A DNA stretch of 10,989 nt, taken from Alphaproteobacteria bacterium (lineage in GTDB: Bacteria; Pseudomonadota; Alphaproteobacteria; UBA8366). The notes under the pieces were generated by a model, which ran no database searches, had not been told where the DNA came from, and worked only from the letters and a program-made list of their open reading frames with translations. The DNA lies in the NCBI GenBank assembly GCA_029861675.1, contig JAOTYV010000152.1, forward strand, positions 1 through 10,989. Reading direction: 5' to 3'. Made by a program: the position numbers and the translations under genes. Within the stretch, counting starts at the first letter, position 1; each line of letters starts with the position of its first letter. Of this stretch, positions 1 through 5,981 are shown piece by piece.

Positions 1-125
1 GCCAGGGCCTTTCAGTTGCAAGTCTAAAAGCGGAAATTCATGAAGATTAGGGCCAATTCGCTACCCAAAATGCTACCCATCAAGTCCGAACCAAGGTCTA
101 ACTTCAACTAACCTTCTGAAAAATT
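1..125. other. non-coding left edge, 3' of tRNA-His
   Basis: All three forward frames are interrupted by stops, and no minus-strand reading frame with a start is convincing. The only visible structure is a short tandem motif, GCTACCCA at 60-67 and again at 72-79 (12-bp period), about 47 bp from the 3' end of the tRNA. A T-rich stretch follows the tRNA CCA on the minus strand. The region may be the edge of something continuing to the left, but this cannot be judged from the window. Confidence 0.4.
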
Positions 126-202
126 TGGGGTGGCATAGGGGACTTGAACCCCCGACCTCTAGATCCACAATCTAGCGCTCTAACCACCTGAGCTAATGCC
201 AC
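126..202 (-). tRNA. tRNA-His (anticodon GTG)
   Basis: Read on the minus strand this folds into a full cloverleaf. The 7-bp acceptor stem is GTGGCAT/ATGCCAC, there is a GCTC/GAGC D stem, and the anticodon stem CTAGA/TCTAG encloses the loop TTGTGGA, giving anticodon GTG (histidine). The T arm is GGGGG-TTCAAGT-CCCCT with one G-U pair. The 3' CCA is encoded (126-128). The extra 5' G typical of tRNA-His (G-1) is encoded at 203 and faces the discriminator C73 (129), the usual bacterial identity pair. The 3' side of the tRNA points to the left edge of the window. Confidence 0.97.
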
Positions 203-220
203 CATAATAACGAATTGCCT

Positions 221-249
221 GATGTAATCCGGTGTGCGGCGGGCGTCAA
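221..249 (-). promoter_or_regulatory. candidate sigma-70 promoter of tRNA-His
   Basis: On the minus strand TTGACG (244-249) is a 5/6 match to the -35 consensus. It is separated by exactly 17 nt from TACATC (221-226), a weak 3/6 -10 box. The predicted transcription start is about 10 nt before the mature tRNA 5' end, a normal short leader for a tRNA gene. Confidence 0.5.
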
Positions 250-333
250 GGATAGGGTGCACCGCCCCCGGCTTTCGCTCGACTCACCGCTGGTGTAGAA
301 GCTTGGTCGGGCTAAAAAACAATACCATGCCAT

Positions 334-340
334 GGGGAGG
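334..340 (+). promoter_or_regulatory. ribosome binding site deciding the aminotransferase start
   Basis: GGGGAGG ends 6 nt before the ATG at 347. It overlaps the alternative in-frame ATG at 332, so 347 is the better start. Confidence 0.75.
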
Positions 341-346
341 CCGATC

Positions 347-1513
347 ATGTTGAAGCTCGCCGAGAACCTGTCGCGGCTCGGCACCGAGACCGCGTTCGAA
401 GTGCTGGCGCGGGCGGCCGCGCTGGAAGCCCAGGGCCAGAGCATCATCAACCTCGGCATCGGCCAGCCCGACTTCAAGACGCCCGACCACATCGTCGAGG
501 CGGCGATCCAGGCGCTGCGGGACGGCCATCACGGCTATACCCCGGCGAACGGCATCCTGCCGCTGCGCGAAGCGGTGGCCGCCGACCTGCACCGGCGGCA
601 CGGGGTCGAGGTCAATCCGGACCACGTAGTGGTGCAGCCGGGCGGCAAGCCGACCATGTTTTTCGCCATTCTGATGTTCGGCGAACCGGGCGCCGAGATC
701 ATGTATCCGGATCCGGGCTTCCCGATCTACAAATCGGTGATCGACTATTCCGGCGCCAAGGCGGTGCCGATCATCTTGCGCGAAGAAAACGGCTTCGCCT
801 TCAGCGCCACGGAGGTGCTGTCCCAGATCACGGCCAAGACCCGGCTGATCATCCTCAACAGCCCGGCCAATCCGACCGGCGGCGCGGTCGCGAAGGCCGA
901 GTGGGACAAGCTGGTCGAGGGTCTCGGCGCCCATCCCAACGTCGCCATCCTGTCGGACGAGATCTACAGCCAAATGCTCTATGAGGGCCGCGAGCATGTC
1001 AGCCTGTTGCAATACGGCGATCTGCGCGACCGGGTCATCATGCTCGACGGCTGGTCCAAGACCTATGCGATGACCGGCTGGCGGCTCGGCTATGCGGTCT
1101 GGCCCGAGGCGCTGGCGGAGCGCGCGACACGGCTCGCCGTCAATTGCCACTCCTGCGTCAACGCGCCGACCCAGTTCGCCGGCATCGCCGCGCTGGAAGG
1201 ACCGCAGGACGCGGCGCGCGACATGGTTGCCGCGTTCGACGAGCGGCGCCGTGTGATCGTCTCGGAACTCAACCAGATCGCTGGATTCCGCTGCGTCGAT
1301 CCGGGCGGCGCCTTCTATGCCTTTCCCAATATCGAAGGGACCGGGTTCGATGCCCGCACGCTGCAGGACAAGTTGCTGACCGAAGCGGGCGTCGCGACCG
1401 TTGCGGGCACCAGCTTCGGCGATTACGGCGAAGGCTATATCCGCTTTTCCTACGCCAACAGCGTCGATAACATTCGGGACGCGATTGCGCGCATCAAACA
1501 ATGCCTGCAATGA
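347..1513 (+). CDS. PLP-dependent class I/II aminotransferase
   Basis: A 388-residue fold-type I pyridoxal-phosphate enzyme that moves an amino group between an amino acid and a 2-oxo acid in the cytosol. Seen: the N-terminal substrate loop LGIGQPDF (36-43), GYTPANG (63-69), the cofactor-phosphate region PGGKPTMFF (98-106), NPTGG with the PLP-contacting Asn (175-179), SDEIY with the Asp that pairs with the PLP ring nitrogen (203-207), SKTYAMTGWR with Schiff-base Lys238 and Arg246, and the C-terminal YIRFSYA with Arg366, the usual alpha-carboxylate-binding Arg. Length and motif order match aspartate aminotransferase-like enzymes. The PGGKP segment, where classical enzymes read NGAKQ or similar, suggests a subfamily whose amino donor I cannot name. 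The start at 347 is chosen for its strong RBS; an in-frame ATG at 332 would add five residues. It is monocistronic by spacing: tRNA-His is divergent upstream and glnB lies 211 bp downstream with its own promoter. Confidence 0.93.
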   Translation: MLKLAENLSRLGTETAFEVLARAAALEAQGQSIINLGIGQPDFKTPDHIVEAAIQALRDGHHGYTPANGILPLREAVAADLHRRHGVEVNPDHVVVQPGGKPTMFFAILMFGEPGAEIMYPDPGFPIYKSVIDYSGAKAVPIILREENGFAFSATEVLSQITAKTRLIILNSPANPTGGAVAKAEWDKLVEGLGAHPNVAILSDEIYSQMLYEGREHVSLLQYGDLRDRVIMLDGWSKTYAMTGWRLGYAVWPEALAERATRLAVNCHSCVNAPTQFAGIAALEGPQDAARDMVAAFDERRRVIVSELNQIAGFRCVDPGGAFYAFPNIEGTGFDARTLQDKLLTEAGVATVAGTSFGDYGEGYIRFSYANSVDNIRDAIARIKQCLQ

Positions 1514-1520
1514 CCGCCCG

Positions 1521-1547
1521 CTAAATAGGCAACCGCTTAATATTTAG
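1521..1547. repeat. inverted repeat after the aminotransferase stop
   Basis: CTAAATA (1521-1527) and TATTTAG (1541-1547) form a 7-bp AT-rich stem with a 13-nt loop, 7 nt after the aminotransferase stop. There is no T run, so it is at best a weak terminator or mRNA 3'-end structure. Confidence 0.35.
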
Positions 1548-2063
<516 letters not shown>

Positions 2064-2125
2064 GGATCAGGCCGGGCCCGTACCTACCATTCAATTTGAA
2101 GAGTACTCAGTAACACACTGACTCC

Positions 2126-2131
2126 AAGGAG
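2126..2131 (+). promoter_or_regulatory. glnA ribosome binding site
   Basis: AAGGAG ends 9 nt before the glnA ATG at 2141, a strong site compared with the weak one of glnB. This would favour high glutamine synthetase synthesis from the shared message. Confidence 0.7.
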
Positions 2132-2140
2132 CAAAAAAAT

Positions 2141-3550
2141 ATGTCGGATGTGGCAAACGCACTAAAGATGATCAAGGACAATGATGTCCAATACGTCGAC
2201 TTCCGCTTCACCGACCCGCGTGGGAAGTGGCAGCATACGGCGCAGCATGTCTCGACCATCGATGAAGACGCCTTCAAGGACGGCATCATGTTCGACGGAT
2301 CGTCGATCGCCGGTTGGAAGGCGATCAATGAATCCGACATGATCCTGATGCCCGACGCGGCGACCGCCGTGATGGACCCCTTCGCCGAACAGCCGCAGAT
2401 GATTTTGTTCTGTTCAATTTACGAGCCGTCCACCGGACAGCCTTATAGCCGCGACCCGCGGTCCGTTGCGTTGAAAGCGGAAGCGCACCTCAAGTCGACG
2501 GGCATCGGCGACACCGCCTATTTTGGCCCGGAAGCGGAATTCTTCGTGTTCGACGACGTCCGTTTCGAGGTGTCGCAGAATTCCACCTTCTACGCCATCG
2601 ATTCGATCGAAGGACCGTACAATTCCGGCGCCGACATGCCGCCGAGCAATCCCGGTCACCGGCCGAAGGCAAAGGGCGGCTACTTCCCGGTCCCCCCGGT
2701 CGATCATGGCACCGATCTCCGGGCCGAGATGGTCACCACCATGGTCGAAATGGGCCTGGAGATGGAAAAGCATCATCACGAGGTCGCGCCGTCACAGCAC
2801 GAATTGGGCATCAAGTTCGGCACCCTGGTGCGGAGCGCCGACAACATGCAGATCTACAAATACGTGACGCACATGGTCGCGCACCGCTACGGCAAGACCG
2901 CGACGTTCATGCCGAAGCCGGTTTTCGACGACAACGGGTCCGGCATGCACACCCATCAGTCGATCTGGAAGGACGGCAAACCGACCTTCGCCGGCTCCGG
3001 CTACGCCGATCTGTCGGAAACGGCCCTGTTCTACATAGGCGGCATCATAAAGCACGCCAAGGCGATCAACGCCTTCACCAATCCCTCGACCAACAGCTAC
3101 AAACGGTTGATCCCGGGCTTCGAAGCGCCCGTGCTGCTCGCCTATTCGGCGCGCAACCGCTCCGCCTCCTGCCGTATTCCCTATGTGACCGGCCCGAACG
3201 GCAAGCGGGTGGAGGTGCGCTTCCCGGACCCGGCCGCCAATCCGTATCTCGCCTTTGCGTGCATGCTGATGGCCGGGCTCGACGGCATCGAAAACCGGAT
3301 CCATCCCGGCGACGCGATGGACAAGGATCTATACGACCTGCCGCCCGAGGAACTCGAAGGCGTGCCGACGGTCTGCGGATCGCTGCGGGAAGCGCTGGAA
3401 GCGCTGGACGCGGACCGGGAATTCCTCACCAAGGGCGACGTGATGTCCGACGATTTGATCGACGGCTATCTCGACTTGAAATGGGAGGAAGTCTTCCAGT
3501 TCGAGCACGCACCGCATCCGGTCGAATTCTCGATGTACTACAGCGTGTAA
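2141..3550 (+). CDS. glnA: type I glutamine synthetase
   Basis: Makes L-glutamine from glutamate, ammonia and ATP; cytosolic dodecamer in this family. The 469-residue length is that of GSI enzymes. Seen in order: N-terminal beta-grasp domain with [11 protein letters not shown] (20-30) and the Asp-loop [11 protein letters not shown] (50-60); metal and glutamate site EAEFFVFD (131-138); [13 protein letters not shown] (211-223); ATP-site region GSGMHTHQS (266-274); the Glu flap [17 protein letters not shown] (314-330); [12 protein letters not shown] (336-347); and KDLYDLP (395-401), whose Tyr398 is the conserved adenylylation site, so control by GlnE/PII is expected. glnB lies 77 bp upstream with no obvious terminator between, and the strong terminator at 3583-3610 closes the unit, so co-transcription is likely. 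I saw no separate convincing promoter in the 77-bp gap. Confidence 0.97.
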   Translation: MSDVANALKMIKDNDVQYVDFRFTDPRGKWQHTAQHVSTIDEDAFKDGIMFDGSSIAGWKAINESDMILMPDAATAVMDPFAEQPQMILFCSIYEPSTGQPYSRDPRSVALKAEAHLKSTGIGDTAYFGPEAEFFVFDDVRFEVSQNSTFYAIDSIEGPYNSGADMPPSNPGHRPKAKGGYFPVPPVDHGTDLRAEMVTTMVEMGLEMEKHHHEVAPSQHELGIKFGTLVRSADNMQIYKYVTHMVAHRYGKTATFMPKPVFDDNGSGMHTHQSIWKDGKPTFAGSGYADLSETALFYIGGIIKHAKAINAFTNPSTNSYKRLIPGFEAPVLLAYSARNRSASCRIPYVTGPNGKRVEVRFPDPAANPYLAFACMLMAGLDGIENRIHPGDAMDKDLYDLPPEELEGVPTVCGSLREALEALDADREFLTKGDVMSDDLIDGYLDLKWEEVFQFEHAPHPVEFSMYYSV

Positions 3551-3582
3551 CGCGTCCCGATCGAGCGCTCAACTCACTCAGA

Positions 3583-3610
3583 GGGCCGCCAAATTTGGCG
3601 GCCCTTTTTT
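3583..3610 (+). terminator. rho-independent terminator of glnBA
   Basis: A perfect 22-nt palindrome begins 32 nt after the glnA stop: GGGCCGCC (3583-3590), AAATTT, GGCGGCCC (3597-3604), followed directly by six T (3605-3610). It is a textbook intrinsic terminator for the plus strand. Confidence 0.95.
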
Positions 3611-3631
3611 GTATTCGCGGCCGTCCCAAGA

Positions 3632-3675
3632 GCAAATCCCGAGCGAACCAAATCGGTTCGCGACGACGTATTTGC
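3632..3675 (+). ncRNA. nested stem-loop upstream of a micro-ORF
   Basis: An inner hairpin GCGAACC (3643-3649), loop AAATC, GGTTCGC (3655-3661) sits inside an outer helix GCAAAT (3632-3637)/ATTTGC (3670-3675). The helices are separated by an asymmetric internal loop (5 and 8 nt). The element lies just after the glnA terminator and just before an A/G-rich tract. Function is unknown: it may be a leader RNA, a small RNA or a chance structure, and no family is recognised. Confidence 0.35.
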
Positions 3676-3685
3676 GAAAAAACAA

Positions 3686-3698
3686 AGAGAGAGAGAGA
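3686..3698 (+). repeat. (AG)n microsatellite-like tract
   Basis: Six and a half AG units lie about 10 nt before the ATG of the 12-codon ORF at 3708. It can act as a purine-rich ribosome binding region, and tracts of this kind can vary in length. Confidence 0.45.
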
Positions 3699-3707
3699 CC
3701 ATTTCAC

Positions 3708-3746
3708 ATGAGTCAGTTTGAACAGGAAATGGTCGTGCGCGCCTAA
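3708..3746 (+). CDS. 12-codon micro-ORF (MSQFEQEMVVRA)
   Basis: ATG at 3708 to TAA at 3744-3746 encodes a 12-residue peptide. It is preceded by the purine-rich (AG)n tract at a suitable distance and by the stem-loop at 3632-3675. Its TAA overlaps the stop codon of the convergent small secreted-protein gene (TAG on the minus strand at 3743-3745). The peptide has no run of a single amino acid, so a classical attenuator is unlikely. It could be a real microprotein, the relic 5' end of a lost gene, or chance; I cannot identify it. Confidence 0.25.
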   Translation: MSQFEQEMVVRA

Positions 3747-4117
3747 CGCGGCACCTTCACCCGTATCGTCTTGCCGCCCGTGCCGTGGACGGAATCATGG
3801 GCGCGGACCAGCACCGCATCGAGGCCGGCCGGGATCCGTACGCCCGACAGCGATCGGGTAAAGGGCTGCTCATCCTCATGCGGATGAAACAGCGTCCGTG
3901 TGCCAAGGACCTTTTTGCCGTCCGGCGACAGCACATCCCATTTGTTGGCGTAGTGCTTCCAGCCAGTATCCGCATGTTTGACCGTGACATCGAAGCTGTA
4001 CGCGCCGCCGCCACCTTTTCTCGCCTCGACCTTCAAGACATCCGCCTCGCCGGCGCTTGCCGGTGCGGCGAAAGCCGCGGTCAAACACAGGGCCAGTCCC
4101 AGTATCGTTTTATGCAT
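3743..4117 (-). CDS. small secreted/periplasmic protein of unknown function
   Basis: A 124-residue protein with a clear Sec signal peptide: MHK start, hydrophobic core about residues 5-18, and signal-peptidase-like APASA before Gly23. The mature part is about 100 residues, probably all-beta. Conspicuous features are GGGGAYSFDVTVKHADTGW (35-53), HYANKWDV (55-62), FHPHEDEQPFTRSLSGV (77-93) and VRAHDSVHGTGGKTIRVKV (104-122). The many His and acidic residues could bind metal, but that is only a guess. I recall similar uncharacterised alphaproteobacterial proteins without a known role. The start at 4117 has GGAGG (complement of 4123-4127) 5 nt upstream. It is transcribed convergently to glnA and divergently from the C13 peptidase gene and appears monocistronic. 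Confidence 0.82.
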   Translation of the reverse strand: MHKTILGLALCLTAAFAAPASAGEADVLKVEARKGGGGAYSFDVTVKHADTGWKHYANKWDVLSPDGKKVLGTRTLFHPHEDEQPFTRSLSGVRIPAGLDAVLVRAHDSVHGTGGKTIRVKVPR

Positions 4118-4317
4118 GCCGTCCTCCAGGGTTCGCCGCCGCCATCATAGCGCAGGATGCGGATGGACTTCACCAGACATCGCCTCCGTCCGATATGCCG
4201 TGGGCCCTGCGACAAATAGTTACATCAAGGAGTTATCCGTACATCTTTGATATCTAAATTCAATGTATCGACAGGCGCAAATTTCAGCGTCCACCCACGG
4301 TCGATCATAACTATTCG

Positions 4318-4347
4318 TTAAGACCAATTGGGTTGAAATGATATAAT
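4318..4347 (+). promoter_or_regulatory. candidate sigma-70 promoter of the C13 peptidase gene
   Basis: TTAAGA (4318-4323, 4/6 match to the -35) is 18 nt from a perfect TATAAT (4342-4347). The predicted start is near 4354, leaving a leader of about 110 nt before the GTG at 4465. Confidence 0.6.
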
Positions 4348-4355
4348 TAAAGCAC

Positions 4356-4445
4356 GACCGGCGCGCGACAAAACCGGCGACACAACACGCCACAACAGGC
4401 TCAAACAGCATGACGGCCAAGACGCCGGTCCATCTTCCGGCCGTC
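4356..4445 (+). promoter_or_regulatory. leader with competing base-pairings
   Basis: GACCGGCG (4356-4363) is complementary to CGCCGGTC (4423-4430). A second copy, ACCGGCG (4373-4379), can pair with the same target. GACGGCC (4412-4418) can instead pair with GGCCGTC (4439-4445), and CCGG (4425-4428) with CCGG (4437-4440). These helices cannot all form together, so the leader could switch between structures. No known riboswitch family is recognised. Confidence 0.3.
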
Positions 4446-4451
4446 GTCTGA
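4410..4451 (+). CDS. 13-codon upstream ORF (MTAKTPVHLPAVV)
   Basis: ATG at 4410 to TGA at 4449-4451 lies in the leader of the C13 peptidase gene and ends 13 nt before its GTG. Its stop overlaps the purine-rich ribosome binding region of that gene. The upstream Shine-Dalgarno is poor (CAGG at 4396-4399). Possibly a leader peptide, possibly chance. Confidence 0.2.
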   Translation: MTAKTPVHLPAVV

Positions 4452-4459
4452 AGAGGGGA
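4451..4459 (+). promoter_or_regulatory. ribosome binding site of the C13 peptidase gene
   Basis: AAGAGGGGA ends 5 nt before the GTG at 4465. It supports this non-ATG start, which has no competing nearby ATG in frame. Confidence 0.6.
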
Positions 4460-4464
4460 TTATC

Positions 4465-5853
4465 GTGAAGCTACTCCGTGACCTGCACGGCAATCTGGCG
4501 GCTGGCGCACGCCTCGCCGGATTCATGCCGGTCGATCGGTGGCAATTCAGGCCGGGTCCCGACCAATCCGTGCTGCTCGTCCTGTTGCTGTCGCTGGCCA
4601 GCGTATTTCTTTCTTTCGCGGTCACCAAGCCCGACCGGGTCTTCAACAGTTTTGGCCTTGCCACGATCGGCGTCACCAGCCTTGCGCTGCTGTTGGCCTG
4701 CTATGCGGCGGTCCGGTTGCATCGCCGCGCATACGAATACGGAACCATCCTGGCGGCGTCCGCCAGCGCACTGACGATCATCTATGTGTTCGCTGGCAGC
4801 GTCCTGCAGGTGCTCTGGGCGGCCGGACCGTATTTGACCGAAAACAACCTCGGCGTGCTTTACGCAGCCATCGCCGGACTTTGCCTGGTCGCCATCATGC
4901 GCGCGGTTCACGTGGTTTTCGGCGGGTCCCTGGTCAAGGCCGGCGCCCTTGCCGCCCCGATGCTCATCCTGATTTTCGCCTATAATTTCGTGCCGAAGGA
5001 GTCGCTGTGGATTTCAATCGCCGAGGAGCCGGAATCGGCTGAAACGGCGATTGATTTCGATCCGGACGTGGAAGCGGCCTACTACCGGCAGCCGGCGTTG
5101 CTGGCCACGGCAGCCGGCGCGCTCGCGCCGCAACGCGAGGACACAACCGACCTCTATTTCGTCGGCTTCGCCGGACACGCCCATCAGGATGTCTTCATGA
5201 AGGAAGTTCGTTCCGTACGCAGCCTGTTCGACACGCGCTTCGACACCAAGCATCGATCGATGCTGTTGATCAACAACCCGGCGACGATCGACACCGCGCC
5301 GCTGGCGAACCGCCACAACCTGACGATCGCGCTGCAGGAAGTCGCCGCGCGCATGGATACGGAGCAGGATATCCTGTTCCTGTTCCTGACCTCGCACGGA
5401 TCGTCCTACTTGCTGTCGACCAAGTTCTATCCGCTCGGGCTCAATGACCTGACCGCCGACGATCTGAAAGAGGCGCTGGCGAAATCCGGCATTAAATGGC
5501 GCGTCGTCGTGGTGTCCGCCTGTTATTCCGGCAGTTTCATCGACACGCTTCGCGACGCCAACACATTGGTGCTGACCGCCTCGAGCGCGACGGCCAATTC
5601 GTTCGGCTGCAGCGATCTGGCCGATTGGACCTATTTCGGCAAGGCCTATTTCGATGAGGCGCTGCGCCGAACATATTCCTTCTCCGACGCGTTCGACACC
5701 GCGGTAAAATCCATTGCCGCGCGCGAAGCGTCCGAACAGTTGAAAGCCTCGGAGCCGCAAATGCACATGGGCGCGCGCATCCGGCCCCTGCTTCAACGGC
5801 TCTCGGAACGGCTTAGCGGCTACGGGGACGGCCAGATCGCCGAACTCCCCTGA
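4465..5853 (+). CDS. polytopic membrane protein with C13 (legumain-like) peptidase domain
   Basis: 462 residues, GTG start with a good RBS. The N-terminal half is a membrane module with about five hydrophobic helices (roughly 35-53, 64-83, 94-116, 129-151, 158-175). An acidic linker (about 186-205) leads to a soluble C-terminal domain (about 225-450). This domain has the clan CD cysteine-peptidase layout: a strand DILFLFL, then TSHGS with catalytic His311, then a strand WRVVVV followed by SACYSGSF with catalytic Cys353, as in C13 peptidases (legumain, GPI8) and related caspase/gingipain folds. Known C13 enzymes cut after Asn or Asp or act as transamidases; the substrate here is unknown. Which side of the membrane the protease faces cannot be settled by eye. 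No operon partner is seen: parE follows 128 bp downstream with its own promoter. Confidence 0.87.
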   Translation: MKLLRDLHGNLAAGARLAGFMPVDRWQFRPGPDQSVLLVLLLSLASVFLSFAVTKPDRVFNSFGLATIGVTSLALLLACYAAVRLHRRAYEYGTILAASASALTIIYVFAGSVLQVLWAAGPYLTENNLGVLYAAIAGLCLVAIMRAVHVVFGGSLVKAGALAAPMLILIFAYNFVPKESLWISIAEEPESAETAIDFDPDVEAAYYRQPALLATAAGALAPQREDTTDLYFVGFAGHAHQDVFMKEVRSVRSLFDTRFDTKHRSMLLINNPATIDTAPLANRHNLTIALQEVAARMDTEQDILFLFLTSHGSSYLLSTKFYPLGLNDLTADDLKEALAKSGIKWRVVVVSACYSGSFIDTLRDANTLVLTASSATANSFGCSDLADWTYFGKAYFDEALRRTYSFSDAFDTAVKSIAAREASEQLKASEPQMHMGARIRPLLQRLSERLSGYGDGQIAELP

Positions 5854-5894
5854 GGATACGGAAACGCCCGTTTTGCATCGCAAATAATCGTCGA

Positions 5895-5924
5895 ACAAAA
5901 ACACAAGATGTTGTGGATTTTTGT
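5895..5924. repeat. 12-bp AT-rich stem-loop between the C13 peptidase gene and parE
   Basis: ACAAAAACACAA (5895-5906), loop GATG, then TTGTG (5911-5915) and TTTTTGT (5918-5924) form a 12-bp stem with a GA bulge on the 3' side. It lies 41 nt after the peptidase stop and 22 nt before the parE -35 box. It may be a weak terminator of the upstream gene, or an operator for parE. Confidence 0.5.
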
Positions 5925-5946
5925 CTTTAAATCTACTGCATCGTGC

Positions 5947-5974
5947 TTGCGTTACGCTCGCGCGCCCATATAAT
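5947..5974 (+). promoter_or_regulatory. candidate parE promoter giving a leaderless transcript
   Basis: A perfect TATAAT (5969-5974) is preceded at 16 nt by TTGCGT (5947-5952, TTG conserved). The expected transcription start, about 7 nt after the -10 box, coincides with the parE ATG at 5982, and no Shine-Dalgarno lies upstream of that ATG. Confidence 0.6.
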
Positions 5975-5981
5975 CGCCGCC

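Larger units (their letters stand above)
4118..4464. promoter_or_regulatory. AT-rich divergent intergenic region
   Basis: 347 bp without a protein gene other than a 13-codon upstream ORF. The stretch from about 4210 to 4350 is clearly more AT-rich than its surroundings. It separates the divergently transcribed secreted-protein gene and the C13 peptidase gene and holds the promoter and leader of the latter. I saw no convincing -35/-10 pair for the minus-strand gene. Confidence 0.5.

Noticed and set aside
284..1510. Long minus-strand open frame (about 400 codons) opposite the aminotransferase
   Set aside because: Antisense shadow: low-complexity Arg/Gly/Ala/Asp-rich protein with no motifs, fully covered by a clear PLP enzyme on the plus strand.
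2064..2140. Separate glnA promoter in the glnB-glnA gap
   Set aside because: Only small palindromes (such as GAGTACTC at 2101-2108) are present; no -35/-10 or -24/-12 pair with proper spacing was found.
5943..5981. GTG start for parE 13 codons upstream
   Set aside because: It begins at the likely -35 region, has no ribosome binding site, and the extra residues do not resemble ParE N-termini.
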